Shown here: positions 17,313 to 25,281 of the stretch, in pieces | Position numbering within the stretch: the stretch's first letter is position 1 | How the letters are laid out: every line of letters starts with the position of its first letter | DNA from: a virus | Virus record (IMG/VR): IMGVR_UViG_3300031673_000171 | Location: 1 to 40,902 of that record | Length of the DNA stretch: 40,902 nt | Direction: 5' to 3' (one strand) | Translations under genes and position numbers: made by a program | The notes under the pieces: model-generated | The model's input: only the letters and a program-made list of their open reading frames with translations | Told to the model about the DNA's origin: nothing | Databases searched by the model: none

Positions 17313-18346
17313 TAGTCACCCACCGCAGAGACGTAGATGACCGAACTCACCGGATTCGTCAGTGCCCCTGCCGTAGCCGGGAGGGTTGCCCCGGTCCCAG
17401 ATTCCTGGCGCACCGGAAGGAAGTCCGCGCGAGCCGTTGCCGTGACCGCGAACTTGACCGACGTGGAGTCGCTGACAATCGCAATCCAATAATAGCCGGT
17501 GTAAGGCAGGACGTAGTTACCTCCCGCCAACGCGACGGTCATGAACATCCCATTCTGCCCGCCTGTGTCTACTGCCGCTGTTTGCGCGACACGCGTGTTT
17601 GGGGTGCCCGAAGGACTAGCAGGAACTGCCTGTGTGTAGATCCCCATTCGGATATTTCGGCTCGGTGTCCCGCCCGAGTCGATGAACGTCCGCATCCCAG
17701 TGATGACGACGCCAGCGGATATTTTGAGTCGCAGGTAGAACACCGTGCCCGACGACGCGTTTCCTGGGGACGGGTAGTCCAGCAGCGTCCCGAACATGAA
17801 CTCGCCTGGATTGACAAGCGATCCGGCCCCGGCAAGCGACGACGACTTCCACCGCGCCGCTCCTGTGGTGGCTGACGTGCAAATGAAGCTGGTGTGCTCC
17901 ACCTCGTTCACCCAGAGCGACCCGATCTCGTAGCCCTCCGAGTCGTCGTTCGTGACGGACGGGTCCGTCGTAGCCGTGTTGTTCGGCTTTGGTTGGTCGA
18001 TCCTCTCCCAGATAGCCGCGCCCACCCCTACAAAGAGCGCCTGGTAGACCTTCTGCGCCGTGGTGTCGATCCAGTGGTCTCCTACCGCGTAGCCCGCGCT
18101 GCTGTCGTCATCGACGGTCGGAGCGGTGGTGTCTGTATGGACGGGGTGCGACCCCGCACCCGGTGTCGATACGTCTTTCCACACAGCGGCACCGCCAGCG
18201 ACAGCGACACAGAACAAGACTTTTCCGGTGGTGGTGTTGACCCAACGCGACCCAACGTCCCAGCCAGACGGGCCATCATCCGAGGCAGACGGATCGGTCG
18301 TCGCGGCATCGTTATTCGAGATTTCGACGCCGGGGGTGCGTGCCAC
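17312..18346 (-). CDS. Fibre-type protein with three N-terminal repeats
   Basis: A 344-residue protein starting at GTG 18346, directly after the preceding TAG. Residues of about 11-60, 71-115 and 122-168 are three copies of a unit of the form ATTDPS-x-x-DD, then G-[YW]-x-[VI]-G-x-x-W-[VI]-N/D and AAxWK. Similar units (N-x-x-x-T-x-P-x-x-x-D-D and a closing A-x-W) recur in phage tail fibres and capsid appendages. The C-terminal half is one beta-rich domain with YYWIAIVSDSTSVKFAVTAT, perhaps a receptor or glycan-binding head. Function as an appendage is inferred from these repeats. Confidence 0.65.
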   Translation of the reverse strand: MARTPGVEISNNDAATTDPSASDDGPSGWDVGSRWVNTTTGKVLFCVAVAGGAAVWKDVSTPGAGSHPVHTDTTAPTVDDDSSAGYAVGDHWIDTTAQKVYQALFVGVGAAIWERIDQPKPNNTATTDPSVTNDDSEGYEIGSLWVNEVEHTSFICTSATTGAARWKSSSLAGAGSLVNPGEFMFGTLLDYPSPGNASSGTVFYLRLKISAGVVITGMRTFIDSGGTPSRNIRMGIYTQAVPASPSGTPNTRVAQTAAVDTGGQNGMFMTVALAGGNYVLPYTGYYWIAIVSDSTSVKFAVTATARADFLPVRQESGTGATLPATAGALTNPVSSVIYVSAVGD

Positions 18347-18934
18347 CTAACTACTCTTTGATGTCTTCCGTACGGCCTTGGCCTTGCTCTTCTTCTTCTT
18401 CTTTGCCGCCTTCTTCCTCGCCTTTTTCACGGGAGCCGCTGCGTCTAGTGCTTCCGCCTTTCGCTGCGCTGCAACCGACTCGCCTGGGTGAGTCCCGACC
18501 GCACGATCTCTTCCGCTGCTGCCCTGTGGATTCTCCAGCGCTTCTTTGGCTGCCTCGACCTTACGCTCCTCGATCTCCTTGGCTTTCGCGAGTCGTTGAA
18601 TCGTGTGCCTGAAAGCCATCGCCTTGCCCTCCATCTGTAGACGGAGGTTGTCGCTCGTCTTACCGAGCGTGACGGCTTTTGCCAGGCACGCGCTTAGGTA
18701 GGACTGGGCCGACGACTGGTCCTCAAGAGAGCGAAACGGAGGGGCGTCAGACTCCATGTCCAGTTTTAGCTTGGCGATGATCTTGGTGATCTCGTGAGTC
18801 AATAGCTGCGCCGCCTGGTTGCGCCCGGTGGCGCGCAACGCATCGCGGTTGGCAGCTTCTAGGTCATCGTCCGTCTCGCACCCGAGATCGTGGGCGAATG
18901 CGACCTTCAATGCAGACTTAGCGCCTGATGACAT
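18347..18934 (-). CDS. Protein with lysine-rich histone H1-like tail
   Basis: A 195-residue protein starting at ATG 18934 after a GGTGAGG site. The first 150 residues are helical and charged (LTHEITKIIAKLKLDMESDA, IQRLAKAKEIEERKVEAAKE), possibly a coiled coil. From about 168 the sequence becomes AAPVKKARKKAAKKKKKSKA and ends KAVRKTSKSS, much like the C-terminal tail of histone H1 or bacterial H1-like proteins. Such tails bind nucleic acid by charge. No DNA-binding fold is seen, and a small terminase role is unsupported. It stands between two fibre-type genes, so it could be a packaged or DNA-condensing protein, but this is open. Confidence 0.6.
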   Translation of the reverse strand: MSSGAKSALKVAFAHDLGCETDDDLEAANRDALRATGRNQAAQLLTHEITKIIAKLKLDMESDAPPFRSLEDQSSAQSYLSACLAKAVTLGKTSDNLRLQMEGKAMAFRHTIQRLAKAKEIEERKVEAAKEALENPQGSSGRDRAVGTHPGESVAAQRKAEALDAAAPVKKARKKAAKKKKKSKAKAVRKTSKSS

Positions 18935-18947
18935 GCCTCACCTTTTC

Positions 18948-20861
18948 TTAAGCACGGCTCAAGGCGCAGAGCACATCGTTGATTTTGATTGTGAACTCGA
19001 ACTTTAGTTGACCGTCGGCCGTGTTATTCAAGTCGGTGCCAGGATACACGTCGTTGTTCGCCGCAGCGTTAGCGCCGCTACGCAGCAGCGAGCCGTTGAG
19101 GTAGATGTCGTGGTCGAGCACAAAGTCTCCACCCGACAGGTCACCAAGAGCGGAGTCCAGGTTGCTGTCACTCAGCGAGACATCGTTGTTGGCGACCGTC
19201 GTTGCCGTGACGTTGGCGCACGCCTTGATGATCCCGCCTTGGTTGCTTGCCTGAGTGATAGCGTTCAGGAGACTGACTTCGCCGAACTGCAATTCGAACG
19301 CATCCCACTCAGCAGTATCCTCCGAGAGCTTGATGCCGTCCGTCTGAGCCCAGGTGGAGCCGCTCTGGTTGACATCGTCCAGAAAAAGCTCAGCGGCTGC
19401 CAGCACGCGAAGATCGCCTGCGGTGCTCTCAATCACACCGTCAGTGACACCAACGTCGATGGGGCGCGTGCCACCACTGTTGATCGACGCACCACTGGCG
19501 AAGTCCACGTCGATGGCATCGTTATCGTAGAGGTCGACACCTGAGTGAATGTTGATCTCCGACGTACCGCCACCGCTACCTTCGATGACGCGGAACAGGT
19601 CTGCGTTGGCAAGATCGCGGATCGACCACTCGATGCCAGCCGCGAGGTCGAGGTCGGCGTTATTCGTTAGCTCGACCGGGGTGACGCCCTGATTGTCGTA
19701 GGCCACCTTCCTGGTGACCGTGCTCCCCGTAGGCACGTCCACGCTGGCGCCGCCGAGGAAATTGTCTTCGGTGAGGTCTTCCAGACGGATGCGCTGGACC
19801 GCGCAGTAGTTGATGGTCGCGCCGCCAATGTCGGTAGCCGGAACCGCCTCCAGGTCGTCGCCCGTGGCGTTGATGCGGACGAAACTGATCTGGACGCGAG
19901 TCGTCGTAGCGCCAGTGATCGTGACACCGTCTGTGAGACCAGACTCCCCCTGTAGCAGTCCGTAGACCTGTCGAGAATCGGAGAGGATCGGATCGCGGGT
20001 TGAGCCGTCAACGATCTGCATCAGGTTCTTCGGGCTGATCGCGGTGGAGCCCACAACCTCGTCCAGCGCGAGTTCACCGAATGTTCCGGTGTGGGGGGCG
20101 ACCACGGTGCCCAGAGTGGTCACCGCACCGACAGCAGCGATGGTCTGGGCGGGGAGTTCCCCACCACCGAGGATCGACACATCACCCGCACCACCCGTTA
20201 GGGTCGCGGTGCCCCAGGAGCCGGTGGAAGCGGTTTCGCTGACCGCGATTGCGTTGGCTGCGGTGCCAGCGACCTTGGCCGTCGCAACCGTCGTGGTCGC
20301 GCCGTCCGTCGCGGACACAGTCGGGTGCAGCGTCATGGCCGCTGCGTAGTTGGTGCCCGCAACGCCGTCGAGGTTGATCGCTCGGCGCAGGTTCTCGTGG
20401 GACAGCGCGACCGTCGCGCCGATCTGCACGTTGCCGTCCACGTTGGTCAGCGTGGTCTGGAACGCGTAGACCTTGCCGTCGATGGTGACGGTCTCGGTGT
20501 CCAAGAAGTTCGTCGCGTTGGTCAGGGTCGCGGCAGCGCTCACGGCTGCTGGGACAACGACGTCGACTAGACTCCAGGTGCAAGACAGGACGCGTTTCTT
20601 CTCCAGTAGGTGAAGCGCGTCGTTGAGGTTGGAGACACCACGCTGGGTGCCGGTTTCCAGGGCGGACGGCGTAGTGATGACGTCGTACCAGTTGCCTGCC
20701 TGGACATCGAGGAGATGCGACAGCATCGAGCGCTGGTTGTTGAGGTCCGTCTCGATGTGGACCGGGTTCGTTTCGAAGTTGGCGATGGACGGCACTACCG
20801 TGTCGTCATAGACGTCCGAGGTACGAATCTGAGTGTCTTGACGAATGAACGTGCGTGCCAT
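18948..20861 (-). CDS. Large structural (appendage/fibre-type) protein
   Basis: A 637-residue protein. It begins MARTFIRQDTQIRTSDVYDD and continues HIETDLNNQRSMLSHLLD, an N-terminal pattern I recognise from large-phage structural proteins of otherwise undefined role. Residues of about 110-230 contain a beta domain (TVTIDGKVYAFQTTL, IGATVALSHENLRRAINLDG, then a T/A-rich stretch ending TLTGGAG) that recurs in many phage tail and head appendage proteins. The rest is strand-and-loop sequence rich in D, G and N, consistent with a fibre shaft or head fibre. Exact position in the virion is unknown. Confidence 0.6.
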   Translation of the reverse strand: MARTFIRQDTQIRTSDVYDDTVVPSIANFETNPVHIETDLNNQRSMLSHLLDVQAGNWYDVITTPSALETGTQRGVSNLNDALHLLEKKRVLSCTWSLVDVVVPAAVSAAATLTNATNFLDTETVTIDGKVYAFQTTLTNVDGNVQIGATVALSHENLRRAINLDGVAGTNYAAAMTLHPTVSATDGATTTVATAKVAGTAANAIAVSETASTGSWGTATLTGGAGDVSILGGGELPAQTIAAVGAVTTLGTVVAPHTGTFGELALDEVVGSTAISPKNLMQIVDGSTRDPILSDSRQVYGLLQGESGLTDGVTITGATTTRVQISFVRINATGDDLEAVPATDIGGATINYCAVQRIRLEDLTEDNFLGGASVDVPTGSTVTRKVAYDNQGVTPVELTNNADLDLAAGIEWSIRDLANADLFRVIEGSGGGTSEINIHSGVDLYDNDAIDVDFASGASINSGGTRPIDVGVTDGVIESTAGDLRVLAAAELFLDDVNQSGSTWAQTDGIKLSEDTAEWDAFELQFGEVSLLNAITQASNQGGIIKACANVTATTVANNDVSLSDSNLDSALGDLSGGDFVLDHDIYLNGSLLRSGANAAANNDVYPGTDLNNTADGQLKFEFTIKINDVLCALSRA

Positions 20862-20887
20862 GCTCTACCTACTTGTCCCTGTGTCCC

Positions 20888-21478
20888 TCAAAATGCGGTC
20901 AACGACTCGACACGGATGAGGTCGCCCTTCCGTATCTTCATCTCAAATGCGACGGAACTTGTGGACACATAGTACACATCCCGCCCGCCCCCTAGTCCTG
21001 CGCTCTTGCTCAAGACTACACCATTGAGCCACATCTGAACTCGTGTATCATCGCGAAATTCAGATCCAGACACCGGAAGCACCGGGGTGCCGAAGCTGGA
21101 GTAAAGGGCCTGCGCCCCCGCGACGGAGAATGACCCTGTCTGGATGTCGAACACATCTCCAGGGGGGATCAATGCCGTGAGCACATCCACCTCAATGAAC
21201 GGCTTTCTGGCGGATGCGCCCGCGCCCGCGATGATTGCGTTGAGGACATCATCGGCCAACTCCTCCAGGGTGACTTGCGTGCCGCCAGGTGATAGAGGGT
21301 CACCGGCAGGAATGGGTAGGCGCGGGTAATAAGGCGGGATCACCACGCCCTTGTTTGTGCCCATGCACGAGAACACGCGACCTTTTCCGGTCTCTGTTGC
21401 GATGATTTCGTTGCGATTGGTCAAAGCCTTCTCAGGCTCATGACGGTAGTCGCGAATCACGCGGTTTGGGGTGCCCAC
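20888..21478 (-). CDS. Virion-type protein with fibre-like C-terminal domain
   Basis: A 196-residue protein starting at GTG 21478. The C-terminal segment VQMWLNGVVLSKSAGLGG, followed by DVYYV and KIRKGDLIRVESL, fits a common phage appendage motif (x-x-L-N-G-x-x-L ... D-Y-x-V ... G-D-x-I-x-V). The N-terminal half has a cluster YYPRLPIPAGDPLSPGG and a helix (LEELADDVLNAIIAG). It precedes the 637-residue structural protein and is probably part of the same appendage. No enzyme motif is seen. Confidence 0.55.
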   Translation of the reverse strand: MGTPNRVIRDYRHEPEKALTNRNEIIATETGKGRVFSCMGTNKGVVIPPYYPRLPIPAGDPLSPGGTQVTLEELADDVLNAIIAGAGASARKPFIEVDVLTALIPPGDVFDIQTGSFSVAGAQALYSSFGTPVLPVSGSEFRDDTRVQMWLNGVVLSKSAGLGGGRDVYYVSTSSVAFEMKIRKGDLIRVESLTAF

Positions 21479-21487
21479 ACCGGCACT

Positions 21488-22282
21488 CTACCCAATGTAA
21501 CCAGGAGGAGGTACGCTCATCATTGAGTTGATGAGCGTCTGCTCGACCTGATCCCACTCCTCACGCCCTTCGGAGCGAAGTTCCTGGGCGTCGGTCTGAA
21601 TTTCGCCGCCTGCACCTCTGATTGGTCCCTTGCTACCGAGCGTTCGCGCGAGAATGTACTTCGCTCGCGCCGTCGCAGCCTTGAGGAACAGGCTCACCTG
21701 GTCGTAAGGGATCTCTTCAAGCAACATCTCGCGCGTGGCGAGAGCCATCACTCGTGTATCTCGGCTAGGACTGCTGATGTACAGTTTCCTATCCGACGGA
21801 TTCCAGTACCAATCGGGGCGAGAGCCCGCCAAACGCTCGTAGCGACGTTGAGCGACTTGCAATTCGTAGAAAAGTCGCGGCCCTTCGGCGCCCCATCGCA
21901 GATTGTAGCCCTCAAGGTAGCCTGAGCGCGTTCCAAGTATGCGCCTGTCCGCATCGCTGAACTCAACGCGCACGATACGCCGGATGTAGGCGTCGCTAGC
22001 CGGTGATGTGTGTGCTTCATCCGCGAAGAACGCGATGATGACGGTGTCGGTGGCTGGAATGTCGAACGGGAACCACTGCTTGCACGGGCGGTAGCGATTC
22101 CACAATTCAAGTGCGCGCGAAAGTGCGGAGTTGAGTTGATTGACGCTCAACTCAGGGTCGACACCGTCGCCTCCCAGGTCTTCTAGGATGCGACGGTGCC
22201 ACTCTGGCCGCGTGTAGCCCTTCGTCAAGGCTGAGGGGGTCAGAGCGAGTGGAGAGCCGGGTACAGGTTGTTGATCTGACAT
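21488..22282 (-). CDS. Head-tail connector-like structural protein
   Basis: A 264-residue protein starting at ATG 22282 after GAGGAGAG. The N-terminal helix region YTRPEWHRRILEDLGGDGVD, followed by ELSVNQLNSALSRALELW, matches a pattern common in T4-like and large-phage virion proteins: W-x-x-x-I-x-x-x-L-G, then a helix with Q-x-x-x-A-x-x-x-A-L. These are often annotated as neck or connector components. The second half has VSLFLKAATARAKYILARTL, a helix that may line an inner ring. Function as a connector is inferred; no specific T4 homologue is asserted. Confidence 0.5.
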   Translation of the reverse strand: MSDQQPVPGSPLALTPSALTKGYTRPEWHRRILEDLGGDGVDPELSVNQLNSALSRALELWNRYRPCKQWFPFDIPATDTVIIAFFADEAHTSPASDAYIRRIVRVEFSDADRRILGTRSGYLEGYNLRWGAEGPRLFYELQVAQRRYERLAGSRPDWYWNPSDRKLYISSPSRDTRVMALATREMLLEEIPYDQVSLFLKAATARAKYILARTLGSKGPIRGAGGEIQTDAQELRSEGREEWDQVEQTLINSMMSVPPPGYIG

Positions 22283-22296
22283 GGGCTCTCCTCTTC

Positions 22297-22932
22297 TTAG
22301 ACGTTGAATCCGAGACGCTCTCCGATTAGCCCCTGCATCAGCGGTCGAGTCACGGTCGCTTCTGCGTCGTCAGGGTCTAGCGCCGACTCCGGGTCGATGC
22401 CGAGCATGCCGCACCACGTAGTGAGCGTGGAGTGAGACGCACGCTGCAGCTTGCGCTTAGAAAGCGGAAGTGGCACCTGATCCCCCACGTCAGCGCCCTC
22501 GCCTGACTCCGTAGAGGGCGCCTCAGCACGCGCAACGCGCGTTGAGGCCACCACAGTCGGTGCGGTAGTCTCCGGCGGCTCTACGGGCGTGGGATCCTGT
22601 GCAGGTACCTGCCCGCTGGACGAGCGCACAGTGACTGCACCATCCACATCGACCAGTTGCGGTCGAGAGGTGGACGGACCGCCACTGCGGTTGCCGCCGG
22701 GGAGGATCGGATCCCCCTCAGCATCAATTCGCATCGGCGTGCGCGGGGCTGAGGTACCCTGCTGCCCTGGCATCGCCTGCTGAGCGTCAGGTTGGGTCGC
22801 ATTCGTCGCGGTTGGGATTGCGGCAGCGACATGAGCCGGTGCCGTGGTCCCTTTGCGGTAGGTGCCCTTCAGCCCTTTGGCGTCGTGCATGCGTCCGTGA
22901 GACATGATGACGTTACGCCGCATCTCAGCCAT
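22297..22932 (-). CDS. Disordered protein with small C-terminal helical domain
   Basis: A 211-residue protein of unknown function. Residues of about 25-160 are rich in P, T, A, S and G and probably disordered. The ends look ordered: a basic N-terminus (MRRNVIMSHGRMHDAKGLKG) and a C-terminal segment LSKRKLQRASHSTLTTWCGM followed by LGIDPESALDPDD. This architecture of two binding ends and a flexible spacer suits a linker or assembly protein. It sits between the connector-like gene and a small protein gene, with 3 and 14 nt gaps. Confidence 0.55.
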   Translation of the reverse strand: MAEMRRNVIMSHGRMHDAKGLKGTYRKGTTAPAHVAAAIPTATNATQPDAQQAMPGQQGTSAPRTPMRIDAEGDPILPGGNRSGGPSTSRPQLVDVDGAVTVRSSSGQVPAQDPTPVEPPETTAPTVVASTRVARAEAPSTESGEGADVGDQVPLPLSKRKLQRASHSTLTTWCGMLGIDPESALDPDDAEATVTRPLMQGLIGERLGFNV

Positions 22933-22935
22933 GGA

Positions 22936-23361
22936 CTAGATTCCCCTCGCGGCGCGCTGCAATGGAGTGAGGTGCGCCGAAGCTGGCTTCGGGGCGGGCG
23001 GCTGCTCAGCACCGACCTCGATGCTCCTGAGTCGAGCGGCCTTAATCCAATCCTCTTCCTCGTCGCCGACGCGGATGCGGCGGATCTTGTTGACCTGACC
23101 AAGTCGCTTGGCGTCGACACGGTAGAGCGGCATGAGTCCAGGCATCTTGCCGACGCACTCGATGATGTAGTAGGGTCCGCGCCTGCGGTCGCCGACTTCC
23201 AACCGATGCGGGTCGTTCAACGTGTGGGGCGCCGAGATCATGAGTGACTGGTTGCCAATGTTGATGACCACGTCTTCGGGCGCATCTTCGTTGGTGTACT
23301 CGTAGAGTTTCTCGTCGTCTTGACTGGTGGCGAGCGCTTCGCCTCGTGCTGATTCGATCAT
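22936..23361 (-). CDS. Small protein of unknown function
   Basis: A 141-residue protein. ATG 23361 is chosen because AGGAGG lies 9 nt upstream; a GTG seven codons earlier would place that site inside the gene. The middle is beta-rich (VVINIGNQSLMISAPHTL, PYYIIECVGKMPGLMPLYRV), resembling a small barrel. The C-terminus is helical with a Pro/Ala-rich linker (EQPPAPKPASAHLTPLQRAA). No family is recognised. It is the third gene after the major capsid gene, so a minor head role is plausible. Confidence 0.6.
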   Translation of the reverse strand: MIESARGEALATSQDDEKLYEYTNEDAPEDVVINIGNQSLMISAPHTLNDPHRLEVGDRRRGPYYIIECVGKMPGLMPLYRVDAKRLGQVNKIRRIRVGDEEEDWIKAARLRSIEVGAEQPPAPKPASAHLTPLQRAARGI

Positions 23362-23417
23362 GGGTAATAGCCTCCTGGGCACAGCATAGCAGATGCCAAC
23401 CGCGTTGCCGCTAGTTT

Positions 23418-24299
23418 CTACTGGGACGGGAAACCGTCAACAGGGCGACCTTCTAGGGCGATGGCGAAGACGTTGCTGGGACCGCCACGCCTACCTAAGT
23501 CCACGATGTGCCGTGCCCCGGCCTCGCGTACGAAGCGAATCCCCAGTCCGATCAGCGCGTCTTCAAACGAACGCCGCATGACGGATCCCTCGTTCATGCG
23601 CGACGTCTGCATGGGTGCGTGGCCGTGGTCATTACACTCGTTGAGGTACTGGTTCCAGCTACGCATTGTGCTCTCATCCTGGTTGACTGACTCGGACTTA
23701 ACACCGAACGGTGATCCGAGCAGGATCTTCATGTGTGACTTGCCCGCGATCTTGCGGCGATACCAACCGGGGTGCTTCGGGTACTTACCGTCAGGATGCG
23801 CGCCGATCCACTCGACAGTCTTGCCTAGAACCTTCTCGACGTCGGCATGGTTGTTGACTGAGGGTGCACCATGGTACTTGAGCAGGACGTGCGCGATTGC
23901 ACCGCTCATCTCGGCGTAGAAGCCCTTAGTCTTGAGACTGACGCCCGACTTGGCGATGACGAAGTCCTTGCTGGCCTTCGCACCGTCGTGACCCATGCCT
24001 ACTGACTTGAGTCCGTAGGGCTTCTTCTTCGCGAGCTTGACTACATCCGCTTCGGGGTCGCTGTCGATGTCGGCGGCTACCCAGAATGACGCGTTGTTGA
24101 CGATGTCAGACGGGCTCGTGATATTGACGTGACCACCGATGGGTTTGTAGGCAAGGTCAACAAGGTCAAATAGTTCCTGAGCCAGCACCTTGTTATTATT
24201 GAGGTCGGACTTCGATAGCTCGACCCACTTGCCGTGCTTACCCTTGAAGGTCTGAGCGTCCTCCAACACGGAGCAGCGGTAACGGTCCCAAGTTTTCAT
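23418..24299 (-). CDS. Putative packaged internal head protein with two capsid-targeting-like motifs
   Basis: A 293-residue protein starting at ATG 24299 in an ATGA overlap with the upstream gene. It begins MKTWDRYRCSVLE and has a second copy, MRSWNQYLNE, at 212-221. Both resemble the T4 internal protein III targeting sequence MKTYQEFIAE, which is cut after the Glu by gp21. Between the copies (about 14-205) is a compact domain with LFDLVDLAYKPIGGHVNI, WVAADIDSDPEADVV, GFYAEMSGAIAHVLLKYHG and GWYRRKIAGKSHMKILLG. I recall similar conserved segments in large-phage proteins; an acetyltransferase-like (GNAT) fold is possible but unproven. After the second motif lies a short domain ending at 293. 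Confidence 0.7.
   Translation of the reverse strand: MKTWDRYRCSVLEDAQTFKGKHGKWVELSKSDLNNNKVLAQELFDLVDLAYKPIGGHVNITSPSDIVNNASFWVAADIDSDPEADVVKLAKKKPYGLKSVGMGHDGAKASKDFVIAKSGVSLKTKGFYAEMSGAIAHVLLKYHGAPSVNNHADVEKVLGKTVEWIGAHPDGKYPKHPGWYRRKIAGKSHMKILLGSPFGVKSESVNQDESTMRSWNQYLNECNDHGHAPMQTSRMNEGSVMRRSFEDALIGLGIRFVREAGARHIVDLGRRGGPSNVFAIALEGRPVDGFPSQ
23637..23666 (-). other. Capsid-targeting-like motif copy (MRSWNQYLNE)
   Basis: Internal copy in the 293-residue protein, residues 212-221. It keeps the M-[KR]-[ST]-W-[DN]-x-Y-[LI]-x-E frame and ends in an L-x-E that suits a gp21-like protease, although the residue after Glu is Cys rather than A, G or S. Confidence 0.55.
24261..24299 (-). other. Capsid-targeting-like motif at the N-terminus of the 293-residue protein
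   Basis: Residues 1-13 (MKTWDRYRCSVLE) keep M-K-T-W-D-R-Y and end in V-L-E after a three-residue insertion relative to the other copies. The N-terminal location matches that of T4 internal protein targeting sequences. Confidence 0.55.
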
Positions 24300-25192
24300 C
24301 CGTGAAACATCAGTTCGGCATTGGACATGGCTTCACGCTGCCCGCCGGGCATCGGCTTCTTACCGTAGTAGCCGTCGTAGTACCACCGACCTTCATCCAC
24401 GTAGAAGTACATGCCCGTCCTGCTGTCTTCCAACGCGTTTCTGACGGTCCAGGTGTTCTCGGGGCTACCCATCCCGTTGTTGGGGCCGTAGTAGACGACC
24501 GACACATCACCCGTGTAGTCGAACACCTCCCGTTGACGCACCAGTGCGGCGCGTAACATGCTGGGATCCTCGTTAGCACCACCTGACCCGTACATCCGCA
24601 GCGCGTCTTTCTGCGCGTCCTTCGTACCATCCACAGCGGAAAGATACGCCTTGTCAGCGACCTGCTGGACTTCCTTCGGCATCCCCATACGCACCAGCTT
24701 GGCCTTCTCCTGCGGCCAAGACCCACGCACATAACTGGAGCTTTGCTCAGCAAGATAGCGATTCCAGGTCTTGATCGCGCTTTCGTCTGAATCTTTCTTC
24801 TTGCTGATGGCCTTGCTGATGGCCTTCTTCGCGACGTAGCCTGCGGCGGCTTTAACGACCTTGCGGCCCACTGGAGTTTTGGCAACAGCGACAGCGCCAC
24901 GGACCAGCGCACCGACTACCTCATCGGTGTGTTCACGCTCTGCGATGTATCGATCCCAGGTCTTCATGGAGCCTTCAGTCTGCTGCGCGAGCAGCTTCTC
25001 CAGCGCGCGCTTCGCTCGCTCAAGTTTGTGGTCTTTGCCGATGAGTTTGTGGTCCGCGTATATTTCCCACGCGTCTGGATCACCGACCGATGCTACTTGC
25101 TCAATGCGCCAACCGTCGTGCCGCCCGTCGCCCCCCTTGATGAACCAGGTTCGCCAACCACGCTTTGTGCCGTCTCTGAAAACCCAGCGCAT
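24296..25192 (-). CDS. Putative packaged internal head polyprotein with two capsid-targeting-like motifs
   Basis: A 298-residue protein from ATG 25192, chosen because GGAG lies 5 nt upstream; a GTG five codons earlier lacks a site. It has three parts divided by MKTWDRYIAE (residues 76-85) and IKTWNRYLAE (140-149). Part one is a small W-rich domain (GWRTWFIKGGDGRHDGWRIE). Part two is short and cationic (TPVGRKVVKAAAGYVAKKAI), possibly DNA- or membrane-binding. Part three has SVVYYGPNNGMGSPENTW and a Tyr-rich region. The first motif is 6/10 identical to the T4 internal protein III targeting sequence (MKTYQEFIAE). Cleavage at the Glu residues would release three head-internal peptides. The gene follows the major capsid gene. 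Confidence 0.7.
   Translation of the reverse strand: MRWVFRDGTKRGWRTWFIKGGDGRHDGWRIEQVASVGDPDAWEIYADHKLIGKDHKLERAKRALEKLLAQQTEGSMKTWDRYIAEREHTDEVVGALVRGAVAVAKTPVGRKVVKAAAGYVAKKAISKAISKKKDSDESAIKTWNRYLAEQSSSYVRGSWPQEKAKLVRMGMPKEVQQVADKAYLSAVDGTKDAQKDALRMYGSGGANEDPSMLRAALVRQREVFDYTGDVSVVYYGPNNGMGSPENTWTVRNALEDSRTGMYFYVDEGRWYYDGYYGKKPMPGGQREAMSNAELMFHG
24746..24775 (-). other. Capsid-targeting-like motif copy (IKTWNRYLAE)
   Basis: Internal copy in the 298-residue protein, residues 140-149, followed by Q-S-S-S. It ends in L-A-E, fitting the L-x-E part of the T4 prohead protease site. Confidence 0.6.
24938..24967 (-). other. Capsid-targeting-like motif copy (MKTWDRYIAE)
   Basis: The best copy, at residues 76-85, identical to MKTYQEFIAE at six of ten positions with aromatic residues kept at positions 4 and 7. 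A GAAGG about 4 nt before its ATG leaves open an internal translation start that would make this motif N-terminal. Confidence 0.65.
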
Positions 25193-25211
25193 CGTGTCTC
25201 CGTACACAAAC

Positions 25212-25243
25212 AGTTCCCCAGGCCAACGTAGGCCAGGGGAACT
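25212..25243 (-). terminator. Second hairpin downstream of the major capsid gene
   Basis: A near-perfect inverted repeat: AGTTCCCC, one mismatch, GGCC, a 6 nt loop, GGCC, one mismatch, GGGGAACT. On the minus strand it is followed by GTTTGTG, a poor T-run, so it is a weak intrinsic terminator or a processing hairpin. It stands about 20 nt before the next start codon and could also affect that gene's leader. Confidence 0.5.
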
Positions 25244-25281
25244 GCTCGTCTTCTTCTACCGTTAGTAGAGAGAGCAGAATA

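Noticed and set aside
23362-23382. An upstream GTG start (23382) for the 141-residue protein
   Set aside because: The AGGAGG site would lie inside the gene; the ATG at 23361 has correct spacing.
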